Shown here one piece after another: positions 1 to 8,346 of a stretch of 34,829 nucleotides of DNA. Made by a program: the position numbers and the translations under genes. The DNA comes from Candidatus Aveggerthella stercoripullorum. Lineage in GTDB: Bacteria; Actinomycetota; Coriobacteriia; Coriobacteriales; Eggerthellaceae. A model generated the notes under the pieces. That model was not told the origin of the DNA. It saw only the letters and a program-made list of their open reading frames with translations, and ran no database searches. Numbering within the stretch: position 1 is the first letter of the stretch; every line of letters begins with the position of its first letter. Location: contig DVGB01000087.1 of assembly GCA_018712955.1 (NCBI GenBank), positions 1 through 34,829 on the forward strand, read 5' to 3'.

Positions 1-1193
1 GTAGCTGTTGACGTGGCTCATGCATGCCGCCATGTCGCGCCCTGTGAGCCTGTCGAAGTTGGTCTTGCCCTTAGGGAGTATTCGCCGCAGCTCTTCGTGG
101 TTGCGCTCTGCCCTTCCCTTCTGTTGCGACCTGTTCGGTCGCAGTAGTACAGTCGCAGACGTGCCCGGCCGTCTTTTCCGTGTTCTATTCGCTCGGCGTC
201 GGCGAACTCGCTTCCCCTGTCCGTCAGCACTACGCCGAACAGCTTCGGGAACCTTGGGCCGCAGAGGTCCTGCAGAGAGTCCAGGGCTTCGACCACGCTG
301 GACGCGGTCTTGTCAGGGAGCAGGATGTAGAACTGGAAGCCTATCCGGCGCATGAAAAGGGTCAGCACGCATTGCGTGTCTTTTCCCAGCCTGCCCACCA
401 CCGTGTCCATCTCGACGGCGTTCTCCTGGTCCATGGGGTCGAGAGCGCAGAAATCGGACCACCTGCGCCCTTCCAGCGCCGCTCTGGGAATTTGGGGCGA
501 TTTCCCGCCGTCTGCGGACCTGTTTCGCGGTTTGTAGCGCACGGCCCGCGGAAGGTCCAGCTTCGTTAGGGTGTCCGCTTTCGCGCCGGCTAGGTAGTTG
601 TACAGGCTCCTCGTCCCGAACGGCACCTTGCCAGGATTGGCCTCGATGATGTGCGCGGGGCTCTGGCCTTTCGCCAGGCCCGCCTTGATGACCTCGATGG
701 CCTCCTCGAACGCCTCGGGATCGCAGTCTATCCCCTTCCGCGCGTCCCTCCTGCGCGCTTCCGCCAAGTCCTGGGCGAACTTTGCCTCGTAGAAGCGGTA
801 AAGATGGCGGCAGCGGCTCCCAATCCGCTCGGGGCATGCGTTGCAGCAGAACGGCGTCCGATCCAGTCTTGGGCACGGCCTCGCCTCGAACTCGGGGCAG
901 AGGGAGTTGCACAGCCAGTCTCGGCATTTCCGGCACGGAGCTATGCACATGCCCTTGCACAGCCGCTTCACCTCGCACTTCGCGTACTTGACGCATATGT
1001 TCCTGTTCTGGACAACGAGGTGGCCGCTCGGGTCGGCGGTCCAGTTGCGCCTTACCTCCTCGCGCACCACCTTCGTAGCCCTGCCTATCGTCCTCGCTAT
1101 CCAGGAGATCGTGTCGCCCCTGTTGAGCCCTCGCTCTATCGCGAGCCTGTCGTCGTACGTGAGCGGCCTCCTCGCCTTCTTCTCCTCGCGCAT
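1..1193 (-). pseudogene. IS30-type transposase, frameshifted and cut by the window edge
   Basis: This is a DDE transposase of the IS30 family. It opens with an N-terminal helix-turn-helix (residues about 8-45, LTYDDRLAIERGL), then a cysteine-rich, probably zinc-binding stretch (about 60-130), then the catalytic core. The first Asp lies in VEMDTVVG and the second in LTDRGSEF. The third acidic residue (RAERNHEELRR) is only reached in another frame. After LYYCDR the reading frame breaks near bases 134-135, where adding one base restores CDRNRSQQKGRAERN and a continuous frame to the window edge. I chose the ATG at 1193 because AAAGGAGG lies six to seven bases before it; the longer upstream frame has no such site. 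Either the copy is dead or one base is missing from the assembly. IS30 elements are not known to need frameshifting. Confidence 0.75.
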
Positions 1194-1285
1194 CGTTCCT
1201 CCTTTCGGATTGGGCTTCGCGTTAAGAGAAGAAGACCCCCTGAGGGGCACCCGATGCGAGCTCATTTCAGGAACTGCGAAAGATT
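1..1285 (-). mobile_element. IS30-family insertion sequence, partial and degenerate
   Basis: The left end of the window cuts the element. It carries one transposase frame of the IS30 type followed, on the transposase-upstream side, by about 90 bases that include a small GC stem (1236-1248). The outer boundary near 1285 is a guess: I could not identify a terminal inverted repeat because the other end is outside the window. The element abuts the 3' end of a low-GC MATE gene, so this side of the window looks like an accessory insertion region. Confidence 0.6.
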
Positions 1286-1298
1286 AGAGGTAAAAGGT

Positions 1299-2813
1299 TT
1301 ACTTGCGAGAATTCAATTGAGTCCTGCTGCGTATGTGGTTCTTGCCTCTTATCGGGTGAAATGCGCTATTTTTGACCGCATCACAGTGCTCTGCGGTATC
1401 TCGTTGTATGACACTTAGTTCCATGTTCTTCAATGTTTTCCTAAACTGTATGCTGAAAACGATAATCGTCGTCATTACGGATATTACATCTGCTACGGGT
1501 TCTGCAAGAATAATGGCAAATACCTTGTTTTCCATGAGCAAAGGGAAAATATAAATGAACGGTATTAACAGAATCACTTTTCTGAGCAGCGACAGGAAAG
1601 TAGACGTACCGGCTTTCCCCAAAGCCATCAGGGTTTGCAGCGACGCCATTTGAATACCGATCAAAACACCTGCGGAGAAATAAATGCGTATTCCCCATAT
1701 CGTCATTTCTGTCAATTCCGGGTCAGGGGTGAATGGAAGTATCACAAATTTCGACGCGAACATAAATACAAGATAAATCATCAATGTTACGCCAAATGCC
1801 GCCGCAATCAGCCGTTTAAAAGTCTCCCTGACACGAACTGCATTTCCGGCTCCATAATTGTAGCTGATAATGGGCTGCGCTCCCTGTGCAAGCCCCTGTG
1901 CCGGCAGCATAAGAAATTGCATAAGCGTAGATAGAATGGTCATCATTCCCACGGCCATATCTCCCCCATATTTTAACAATGAGGAATTATAGGTCAGCAC
2001 CAGGATGCTTTCGGTAGCAAACATGATAAACGGAGCCAGCCCCAGCGCGAGAGCTGGGAAGATAATACGCGCCCGCAGTTTCATGTATTTTATTTTCAAT
2101 TCGAGAATCCCCATACGCTTTATGAAAAAGCGAAAAGCCCATACTGCGGACAATGCCTGTGAGAGAATCGTCGCATACGCGGCACCGCTTACACCCATAT
2201 GGAAAAGATAGATAAATATAGGGTCAAGGATAATATTCGCAATCGCGCCAATCAGTACCGTAACCATGCTGATTTTAGAAAACCCCTGTGCTGTAATAAA
2301 AGCGTTCAATCCCAAAGTCAGCAGGACAAAAATATTGCCGCAGGCATAGATACGCAGATATGCCGCCGCATATGGCATGGTCGCCTCACTTGCGCCAAAC
2401 AGGGTCAAGATGGGTTCTGTAAAAATAAGCAGAACGGCAGTCAGCAGGATAGACATAATCAGCATGGCAGAAAAGGAGTTTCCTAAGATTTCTTCTGCCC
2501 GCGCTTTCTGCCCGCTTCCCAGCTGGATAGAAGCCAGCGGCGCGGCCCCGCTGCTGACAAGCTGTGCAAAGGATGAAACAAGGGTGATAATCGGCACACA
2601 AACACCTAACGCGGTCAAAGCAAGTGTACCCGTTTCGGGAATATGCCCTACATACATTCGGTCTACAACGCTGTATAGCAGGTTCACGATCTGCGAAATA
2701 ATAGACGGGACTGCCAGCGACAGGAACAGCTTTCCGATTGGCTCGGTTTCTAATTTCTTTTCTTTTTCCGTCCCCGGCAGCCCCATTGTCAGTTCCAAAT
2801 CCGTTTCACTCAT
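1299..2813 (-). CDS. MATE family multidrug/Na+ (H+) antiporter, probably acquired
   Basis: This is an integral membrane exporter of the MATE family (504 residues, slightly longer than the usual 440-460) with about twelve membrane segments. The family signature is near the N-terminus (SIISQIVNLLYSVVDRMYVG), and the internal two-fold repeat shows again around residues 270-330 with AQGAQPIISYNYGAG. The ATG at 2813 follows GAGGAGGG at a good distance. It is likely to export cationic or other amphipathic compounds using an ion gradient; the substrate cannot be read from the sequence. Base composition is clearly lower in GC than the rest of the window and its codons are richer in A/T, which suggests transfer from a Firmicutes-like donor. 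It sits between a broken IS30 transposase and a truncated thioesterase gene, which fits an inserted cargo gene. A second, GC-rich MATE gene lies at the right end of the window. Confidence 0.88.
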   Translation of the reverse strand: MSETDLELTMGLPGTEKEKKLETEPIGKLFLSLAVPSIISQIVNLLYSVVDRMYVGHIPETGTLALTALGVCVPIITLVSSFAQLVSSGAAPLASIQLGSGQKARAEEILGNSFSAMLIMSILLTAVLLIFTEPILTLFGASEATMPYAAAYLRIYACGNIFVLLTLGLNAFITAQGFSKISMVTVLIGAIANIILDPIFIYLFHMGVSGAAYATILSQALSAVWAFRFFIKRMGILELKIKYMKLRARIIFPALALGLAPFIMFATESILVLTYNSSLLKYGGDMAVGMMTILSTLMQFLMLPAQGLAQGAQPIISYNYGAGNAVRVRETFKRLIAAAFGVTLMIYLVFMFASKFVILPFTPDPELTEMTIWGIRIYFSAGVLIGIQMASLQTLMALGKAGTSTFLSLLRKVILLIPFIYIFPLLMENKVFAIILAEPVADVISVMTTIIVFSIQFRKTLKNMELSVIQRDTAEHCDAVKNSAFHPIRGKNHIRSRTQLNSRK

Positions 2814-2930
2814 TCAAGTTTCCCTCCTCTGTAATTGCATTTTTTACATTGAGGTAAGGAAAGTTCAGAATCCTCGTTTTGATAATTCCTGCCCATCCGC
2901 AAATGCTCCTGAGAATGGGGACAACGGAGT

Positions 2931-3146
2931 TTCCTTTCCATACACCAGCGGTTGGCCGTAGCGTGCTTCCACGGAAACGACCGGCGACATGAAGCCTGCC
3001 TCTTCTATCAGGCGGTATGGATACCCCAATTATTCCAGGAACGCAGTCCGCGCGTCCTCAAAATACAGAATATAGTTCGCATGGTGGATGACGCCCATTT
3101 GGTCTGTCTCGTCATAGCGCAGCGTAATATGCTTTTCGGTCTTCAT
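2931..3146 (-). pseudogene. Hot-dog fold acyl-CoA thioesterase (YbgC/4HBT type), remnant
   Basis: Reading from an ATG at 3146, the protein starts MKTEKHITLRYDETDQMG and continues VIHHANYILYFEDAR. This is the N-terminal signature of the 4-hydroxybenzoyl-CoA thioesterase/YbgC family, including the catalytic Asp of YDETDQMG. An in-frame TAA at 3030-3032 replaces residue 39. Beyond it the same frame still reads like the family (LGYPYRLIEE, SPVVSVEARYGQPLVYG) to about residue 72. After 2931 the similarity stops and the sequence becomes AT-rich, leading into the MATE gene. About half of a normal protein of 130-140 residues is therefore left. The gene points away from menA; members of this fold can hydrolyse DHNA-CoA in menaquinone synthesis, so a former link to menA is possible but not shown. 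Confidence 0.72.
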
Positions 3147-3176
3147 GCTCTTCCCTGCCGATCGACCCTTATATCT

Positions 3177-3206
3177 TTGGGCCATACTATCGCAATTGGC
3201 TACAAT
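3177..3206 (+). promoter_or_regulatory. Possible sigma-70 promoter of menA
   Basis: TTGGGC at 3177-3182 and TACAAT at 3201-3206 are separated by 18 bases and lie about 40 bases before the menA start. The -10 box is good and the -35 box weak. This is inference from the consensus only. Confidence 0.3.
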
Positions 3207-3244
3207 GGAACGAAACGAACCGACGCACGGACAGAAAGGCAGCT

Positions 3245-4267
3245 ATGCGGGACGCAGACGCTATCATGACGAACGGCAATCGCACGGAGACCGCACGCCT
3301 GAGCGAACCTTCGGTGATCGCTCAAGAGAGCAGTGCCGAGCACGGTGCGTATCGTCCTTTCACCCCGCTTATGGCGCTTCAGATTGCTGCTCCGCATACG
3401 TGGCCCGCAGCGATTCTCCCCTGTTTGGTCGCTGTTGCCGCTGCTTCGAGAACGCTTCCTGCCGTTTCCGTCACGCTTTCGCTCGCCCTGCTTGCTATCT
3501 GCATCCTCATGCAAGCGTCGGTCAACACGTTCAATGACTACTACGACTACGTTAAAGGCACCGACGAAGCGGATGCGGACGTGGCCGTCGACGACGCTAT
3601 CCTTGTGTACAACAACGTTAACCCGCGGTCTGCGCTCCGTCTTGCAATCGGGTTTTTGGCGGCTGCTTTCGCGATCGGCGTCTACGTCATCTGGTGTGCT
3701 GGATGGATTCCGCTTGCGCTCGGTATCGTGGGCGCCGTTTTCGTCGTCGCCTACTCTGCGGGCAAAACGCCCCTCTCCTATCTTCCGGTCGGAGAAGTAG
3801 TCAGCGGCGTGGTGATGGGCGGTATCATCATGGTCGCGTGCTATCAGGCGCTCACAGCGACGTTGCCGCCTGCAGTCGTCTTGTGGGCTATTCCGACCAC
3901 GCTTGGCGTCGGTCTTATCATGATGACGAACAACACGTGCGATATCGAGCGCGACATCGAGGCGCATCGCCGTACGCTTCCGGTGAAGCTTGGCAGGACT
4001 CGCGCGCGGCGCGTCTACCATGCCGTGCTCGTGCTTTGGGCGCTGATGATCGTCGTGAACGTCGCAGTATTCTTTACGCCCGGCCTTCCCGTCTTGGTTT
4101 TTGGCGCGCTCGCATGCATCCCGCTTGTAAAGCCGCTTCTTTCGAATCCGCTGGCAGGCAACACGCGGCAAGCTGCCATGGGTCAGATTTGCACCGCAAA
4201 CGTCGCTTTTGGAGCGTTCTATGCTGCCGCTATTTTCGCAAGCGGAAGCCTGGTCCTGACTTGGTAA
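3245..4267 (+). CDS. menA: 1,4-dihydroxy-2-naphthoate prenyltransferase (MenA-like, UbiA family)
   Basis: This membrane enzyme attaches the polyprenyl chain to 1,4-dihydroxy-2-naphthoate, making demethylmenaquinone for the anaerobic respiratory chain. The protein has 340 residues with an N-terminal cytosolic tail and about eight or nine membrane helices. Both Mg2+-diphosphate motifs of the UbiA superfamily are visible: NTFNDYYDYVKGTDEAD (about residues 98-114) and NNTCDIERDIEAHRR (about 226-240). The start at 3245 has GAAAGG just upstream. The ATG at 3266 is a weaker alternative. It is the only plus-strand metabolic gene in the left third, starts back-to-back with a broken thioesterase and ends in a long perfect stem-loop. 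The MenA assignment over another UbiA-type transferase rests on the NDYYDY..G motif style and length and is fairly secure. Confidence 0.85.
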   Translation: MRDADAIMTNGNRTETARLSEPSVIAQESSAEHGAYRPFTPLMALQIAAPHTWPAAILPCLVAVAAASRTLPAVSVTLSLALLAICILMQASVNTFNDYYDYVKGTDEADADVAVDDAILVYNNVNPRSALRLAIGFLAAAFAIGVYVIWCAGWIPLALGIVGAVFVVAYSAGKTPLSYLPVGEVVSGVVMGGIIMVACYQALTATLPPAVVLWAIPTTLGVGLIMMTNNTCDIERDIEAHRRTLPVKLGRTRARRVYHAVLVLWALMIVVNVAVFFTPGLPVLVFGALACIPLVKPLLSNPLAGNTRQAAMGQICTANVAFGAFYAAAIFASGSLVLTW

Positions 4268-4282
4268 GATCAAGGCGCAAAG

Positions 4283-4328
4283 CGGCCGGACTTATCGCCT
4301 TGGAGGAGTTCGGCGATAAGTCCGGCCG
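4283..4328 (+). terminator. Perfect 17-bp stem-loop after menA
   Basis: The arms 4283-4299 (CGGCCGGACTTATCGCC) and 4312-4328 are exact inverted repeats with a 12-base loop. No T run follows on either strand, so it may work as a bidirectional or factor-assisted terminator, or protect the mRNA end. Confidence 0.55.
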
Positions 4329-4405
4329 TCCATCGGGGGTATCAGCACGGTTGCTTTCCGCTCAGACAGGATGCAAAGTCACAACCGTTGCGGAAAAGCC
4401 TGGCG

Positions 4406-4610
4406 TCAGCGCTCTTGCGCATCGCGGTCAGATGCCATCTCGTCAGAAGCGTTCCGTGCCGCGTTGCCCGTCTTCAGGGCAATCGATTTCGTTGGGCAGT
4501 TCTCCATGCAGTCAAGGCACAGCGAGCAGGCTTCGAGGGTGCTCGCGCTGTTCGCGGAGACGTCGATGCTTTCCGGGCAGACTGCGCAAACGTTTCCTAT
4601 TCGTCTTCAT
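4406..4610 (-). pseudogene. Remnant of a small 4Fe-4S cluster protein
   Basis: On the minus strand the frame ending at the TGA 4406-4408 reads VCAVCPESIDV, then EACSLCLDCMENCPTKSIAL. This is a complete CxxCxxCxxxCP ferredoxin motif preceded by an extra CxxCP pair. No usable start exists in this frame: a TGA lies 10 codons before VCAVCP. A good GGAGG plus ATG (4610) opens the neighbouring frame instead (MKTNRKR). A single indel around 4588-4600 would join the two into a protein of about 65-70 residues, resembling the tail of NapH/NosR-like ferredoxin proteins. I read it as a frameshifted remnant lying downstream of gluQ; a sequencing error is the alternative. Confidence 0.5.
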
Positions 4611-4736
4611 GGCTGCCTCCTGCCGTCCGCGTCCCGTCCGGTCCGTCAAGGTGAACGCCTTTGTCATGCGGCGCGACCGCGCTGTTTGCAGGGGCGGTCC
4701 GGTTCGCTCTGAGCTGTGCACAAAAATACGATATAT

Positions 4737-5711
4737 CTACGACCATTCTGCACTGATGCGTCCTCCGAGCTTCGTGAAATCCGCTTCTCGGGCAAACTCC
4801 TCAAGCGTCAGGGGCGCGTCGTTGGGCATCATGCCCGCCACAAACGCCATCCGGCCCAACAGCCGCTCAGGAGTATGGAAACGGTCGCGCAGTTCGTCGA
4901 TAGAAGCGTCGTGGTCGCGCTTAGAAAGCCGACGTCCCGACTCGTTGACCATGAGCGGGAAATGCGCGTATTCGGGATGCGGCAGCCCCAGCAGACTCTG
5001 CAGGTAGATCTGCTGGGGCGTCGAGGGCAGCAGGTCGATACCGCGCGCGACCTGTGTCACCCCCTGCTCTGCGTCGTCCAGCACCACGGCCAGTTGATAG
5101 GCAAAAGCGCCGTCTGCGCGGCGTACGACAAAATCGCCGCACTCGCGCGCAAGGTTTTGTTGCTGCGAACCCTGGAGGATATCGTCGAACGTTACGTCCT
5201 TATCCGGAACGATCAAACGCCAGGAAGGGTCCTTTCTTTGGGCCCTTTCCTGCCGTTCGGCATTCGACAGCCCACGGCAGGTGCCAGGATAAACGAGCTT
5301 TTCTCCAAAATGGGGCGCGCTCGCGGCATGGAGGTCGGCGCGCGAGCAGAAGCACGGGTACACAAGGCCTTCGCGCTCGAGGCGCTCGTAGGCAGCGCGA
5401 TAGGCCTCTTCCCTGTCATGTTGCCAGTAAGGACCGAAATCCCACGTAAGGCCTATCCATTCGTAATCGCGCATGATAGCGTCGGCATACTCGGTTCGCG
5501 AACGCTCGGGGTCAAGATCCTCGATGCGCAAGACCATCTTGCCGCCCTCGCGATGCGCGAGGCACCATGCCACGACCGCAGCGAACAGGTTGCCTGCGTG
5601 CAATCGCCCCGTCGGACTGGGCGCAAAACGGCCGATGGGCGCAGTCTGCCGCACGACGCTTTCTACGGTCGTGTTGTCTCGGGATGTGCGTGCGAACGAA
5701 TGTGGTTCCAT
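4737..5711 (-). CDS. gluQ: Glutamyl-Q tRNA(Asp) synthetase
   Basis: GluQ-RS is a paralogue of the glutamyl-tRNA synthetase catalytic domain. It activates glutamate and attaches it to queuosine at position 34 of tRNA-Asp. With the ATG at 5711 the protein has 324 residues and no anticodon-binding domain, as expected for the family. The class I signature HIGH appears as APSPTGRLHAGNL near the N-terminus and KMSKS as RRLSKRDHD. A zinc site is formed by CFCSRADL and YPGTCR. A longer frame opens at 5771, but that start falls inside a stem-loop (5741-5768), so I prefer 5711, which has only a weak GAAAG ribosome site. It lies downstream of paaK1 and is probably transcribed separately. Confidence 0.85.
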   Translation of the reverse strand: MEPHSFARTSRDNTTVESVVRQTAPIGRFAPSPTGRLHAGNLFAAVVAWCLAHREGGKMVLRIEDLDPERSRTEYADAIMRDYEWIGLTWDFGPYWQHDREEAYRAAYERLEREGLVYPCFCSRADLHAASAPHFGEKLVYPGTCRGLSNAERQERAQRKDPSWRLIVPDKDVTFDDILQGSQQQNLARECGDFVVRRADGAFAYQLAVVLDDAEQGVTQVARGIDLLPSTPQQIYLQSLLGLPHPEYAHFPLMVNESGRRLSKRDHDASIDELRDRFHTPERLLGRMAFVAGMMPNDAPLTLEEFAREADFTKLGGRISAEWS

Positions 5712-5740
5712 GGAAGCGCTTTCGGGTCGTGTATGTGCGA

Positions 5741-5768
5741 AAGGCGCAGGCTTGCAGGCCTGCGCCTT
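5741..5768 (-). terminator. Stem-loop between paaK1 and gluQ
   Basis: The arms 5741-5751 (AAGGCGCAGGC) and 5758-5768 are exact complements with a 6-base loop. On the minus strand the stem ends in CTTTCGC, a short T stretch, about 100 bases after the paaK1 stop. It is a plausible terminator of the arylpyruvate block. Confidence 0.6.
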
Positions 5769-5864
5769 CACAGAGCGAGCAACGTAGCAGTGTGCGTCAA
5801 GCTAGCGTTCCTACGCTCGCGGTCTGCGGCAAATGCCTCACGTGCTGAGGTCTCTGCCCGCCCG

Positions 5865-7190
5865 CTAGCGCATGACGCGGTCGTCCTGGACGTGCTTGGT
5901 CTTGCCGAAGCTGCGCTCAATGCCGCCCGGCTCAACAAGCTTCACGCCGACGCCGACCAGGAGGGTCTGCTTCAGCTTGTCTTCGATGTGATGCTTGAAC
6001 TGGTTCATCTCTGCGTACGAGTCGCTGAAGGCCTCAGGTTTGAGCTCCACGAGCACGGTCATGCGGTCAAGGCCGGTCTCGTTGTCCACCTGGATGCGAT
6101 AGTGCGTGGTAAGGCCCTCGATGCCCGCCAGCACGTCTTCGACCTGGCTCGGGAAGACGTTCGTGCCGCGGATGATGAGCATGTCGTCGCTGCGCGAGCG
6201 GACCTTTTTCATGCGTGCGTGCGTGCGGCCGCAGGCGCACTTTTCCGTCACGACGTACGTGAGGTCGTGCGTGCGGTAGCGCAGCACGGGAATGGCCTGC
6301 TTATCGAGAGGCGTGAGGACCAGCTCGCCCTGTTCGCCTTCGGGCACGGGCTCTCCGGTCTCAGGGTCGACGACCTCCCACAGGAAGTGGTCTTCGGCAA
6401 TATGCTGCATGTCGCGTTCGGCAAGGCACTCGCCGGAGACGCCCGGGCCCATGACCTCGGTCAGGCCATAGTTGTCCGTGCACACGATGTGCATGCGGTT
6501 TTCGATCTCTTGCTTGAGGCCCGGCGGGCACGGTTCGCCCCCGAACAGGCCCACGCGCAACTGGCTTTTCTCCCAGTCGAAGCCAAGCTTCTCCCCCACC
6601 TCGCAGATATGCATGGCATACGAGGGCGTGGCGATGAGCACGGTCGTGCCGTAATCTTCCATCATCTGCAGATGGCGCTCGGTGTTGCCGGAGCCGGCAG
6701 GGATGACCATGCAACCGAGCTTTTGCAGGCCGTAATGCAGGCCGAAACCGCCGGTGAACATGCCGTAGCCGAACGCCATCTGGGCACGGTCGCCCGGAAC
6801 GACGCCTGCCATGCAGGCTAAACGGGCGATGCATTCGCTCCAAACGTCCATGTCATGCTGGTTGTAGCCCACCACGACCGGCTTGCCCGTGGTGCCCGAA
6901 GACGAATGCAGCTCGACGACCTCGGTCAGCGGCACGGCAAAAAGGCCGTACGGGAACGTTTCGCGCAGAACCTGCTTGTCAGTGAACGGCAGCTTCCGCA
7001 CGTCTTCGAGCGTGCGGATGTCATCGGGCGTGACGCCCATCTCGTCCATTTTCTGCCGATACCACGGTACGCGCGCGTACGTCCAGTTGACCTGGCGGAT
7101 GAGCTTTGCGAGCTGAATGGCGCGAATCTCGGCGCGAGAAGCCGTTTCGATAATCGGCTGGAAGATAATCTGGTTGTCTAGGAGCGACAT
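5865..7190 (-). CDS. paaK: Phenylacetate-CoA ligase (AMP-forming), copy 1
   Basis: This cytosolic adenylating enzyme of the ANL superfamily (441 residues, normal PaaK length) converts an aryl acid, ATP and CoA to aryl-CoA, AMP and PPi, or runs in reverse. The adenylation P-loop is HSSSGTTGKP (about residues 94-103). Other PaaK features are TDNYGLTEVMGPGV, LRYRTHDL and IIRGTNVFPSQVEDVL. The C-terminal lid carries the conserved Lys in ERSFGKTKHVQD. A second, divergent PaaK lies at 12448-13743; the two flank iorAB and each follows or precedes a double-ACT gene. This context, known from archaea and anaerobic bacteria, suggests the aryl-CoA partner of indolepyruvate:ferredoxin oxidoreductase. Which aryl acid each copy prefers (phenyl-, 4-hydroxyphenyl- or indoleacetate) cannot be told from the sequence. 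Confidence 0.88.
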   Translation of the reverse strand: MSLLDNQIIFQPIIETASRAEIRAIQLAKLIRQVNWTYARVPWYRQKMDEMGVTPDDIRTLEDVRKLPFTDKQVLRETFPYGLFAVPLTEVVELHSSSGTTGKPVVVGYNQHDMDVWSECIARLACMAGVVPGDRAQMAFGYGMFTGGFGLHYGLQKLGCMVIPAGSGNTERHLQMMEDYGTTVLIATPSYAMHICEVGEKLGFDWEKSQLRVGLFGGEPCPPGLKQEIENRMHIVCTDNYGLTEVMGPGVSGECLAERDMQHIAEDHFLWEVVDPETGEPVPEGEQGELVLTPLDKQAIPVLRYRTHDLTYVVTEKCACGRTHARMKKVRSRSDDMLIIRGTNVFPSQVEDVLAGIEGLTTHYRIQVDNETGLDRMTVLVELKPEAFSDSYAEMNQFKHHIEDKLKQTLLVGVGVKLVEPGGIERSFGKTKHVQDDRVMR

Positions 7191-7226
7191 AGCGGTGCTT
7201 TCGTGATCGTGGGCGGCAAAACGGGC

Positions 7227-7646
7227 TTAAAGGGTCGCACGGAGCGTTTCCTGGTCGACGAAGGTGACCGGTGCATCGCGCAAAAGCTCTTCGGCGCGCG
7301 CGATGTCTTCAACGCACAGGGCGATGTAGGTGCTGATAAGCGAATAGGAGTAGGCGACGTTGATTCCGCAGTCGGCCATGACGCCGAACACCCGCGCCAA
7401 TTCGCCCGGCGTGTCTTCGAGCCTCACGCACAGGACCTCCGAGCATTTGGCCGCAGCCCCGGATTTCTGAAGGGTCTCAAGCGCACGCTCAGGTTCGTCG
7501 ACGATGAAGCGGACGATGCCGTAGTCGCCGGTGTCGGAAGCACAGTACCCGCGCACGTTCACGTCCGCACCCTTGAACTGGTCAAGAATGCGCCTCATAT
7601 GCCCTGGACGGCTTTCCAGGAAAACGCTGATCTGGGAAACGCTCAT
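7227..7646 (-). CDS. Double ACT domain protein, copy 1
   Basis: This small protein (139 residues from the ATG at 7646) is made of two ACT domains in tandem. The first begins SQISVFLESRPGHMRRIL and the second CVRLEDTPGELARVFGV; both have the beta-alpha-beta start with the Gly that usually contacts an amino acid ligand. Proteins of this kind are found next to phenylacetate-CoA ligases and IorAB and are thought to sense aromatic amino acids, although the mechanism is not known. A longer frame starting with TTG (7664) exists, but the ATG is preceded by GGGAGAA and is preferred. It lies 36 bases before paaK1 and about 100 bases after iorB. There is no DNA-binding domain, so any regulation must act through another protein. 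Confidence 0.75.
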   Translation of the reverse strand: MSVSQISVFLESRPGHMRRILDQFKGADVNVRGYCASDTGDYGIVRFIVDEPERALETLQKSGAAAKCSEVLCVRLEDTPGELARVFGVMADCGINVAYSYSLISTYIALCVEDIARAEELLRDAPVTFVDQETLRATL

Positions 7647-7745
7647 TCGTGGTTCTCCCTTCAAATACTCATCTTCGTAAAAGGACGCAACTCTGAGAAA
7701 AAGTGACCGTCCCTTTTCTCAAAGCACGGCCAAACGCTATTCGAG

Positions 7746-8333
7746 CTAACCTTGCACAGCGTCAAGGCCTGCGCGGAAGGCGCGCAGGTTCGCTTCGACG
7801 GTTTTCGGCGGCACATGCGCAGAAACGATTTCCTCCCAGCTTTCCACCGCGAACGGCAGTCCTGCTGCCATAGCACCGAGCAAGACCACGTTCGTCGACT
7901 TCGGGCTGCCCGATTCGCGCGCAATGCGACCAGCAGGGATAAGCACCGCGCCCGCACGGGCGAGCTTGCCGCGCGCATCGTGGGGCATGGCCGCTTTGCC
8001 CGTTGCGACCGGCAAAGGCTTGACAGCCTCGTCGTTCACGAGCAAGGTGCCGCCTTCCTTCAAGAACGGCAGGTTGCGCAACGCTTCAGTAGTCTCGAAC
8101 GACACGATGAAGTCGGCGCAGCCGACGTCTGCGCGCATGGACTGCACGTGCGACCCGAAGCGGACAACGGTCGAGACAGCGCCGCCGCGCTGTGCCATGC
8201 CGTGAATTTCAGAAAGCTTGACGTCGAGTCCGGCAGCGCGGGCAGCGCGGGCAAGGAGGTCGGCAGCGAGGATCGTGCCCTGGCCGCCGACACCGCACAA
8301 CAGGACGGTGGTGGTCTTCTCATTCTCTGCCAC
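7746..8333 (-). CDS. iorB: Indolepyruvate:ferredoxin oxidoreductase, beta subunit
   Basis: IorB is the gamma-type subunit of a 2-oxoacid:acceptor oxidoreductase. With IorA it turns arylpyruvates (from Trp, Phe or Tyr transamination) plus CoA into arylacetyl-CoA, CO2 and reduced ferredoxin. The protein has 195 residues, starts with GTG behind AAAGGGGAG, and opens with the family glycine motif LLCGVGGQGTILAADLLA (about residues 11-28). IHGMAQRGGAV follows, as in other gamma subunits. It starts 13 bases after iorA, so the two are co-translated as a complex. Confidence 0.93.
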   Translation of the reverse strand: MAENEKTTTVLLCGVGGQGTILAADLLARAARAAGLDVKLSEIHGMAQRGGAVSTVVRFGSHVQSMRADVGCADFIVSFETTEALRNLPFLKEGGTLLVNDEAVKPLPVATGKAAMPHDARGKLARAGAVLIPAGRIARESGSPKSTNVVLLGAMAAGLPFAVESWEEIVSAHVPPKTVEANLRAFRAGLDAVQG

Positions 8334-8346
8334 GGTTCTCCCCTTT

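Noticed and set aside
3200-4273. 357-residue minus-strand frame over menA
   Set aside because: Highly charged shadow of the UbiA-family gene on the other strand.
4716-6821. 701-residue plus-strand frame over gluQ and paaK1
   Set aside because: It is the antisense shadow of two clear minus-strand enzymes in a GC-rich region, without any family motif or ribosome site.
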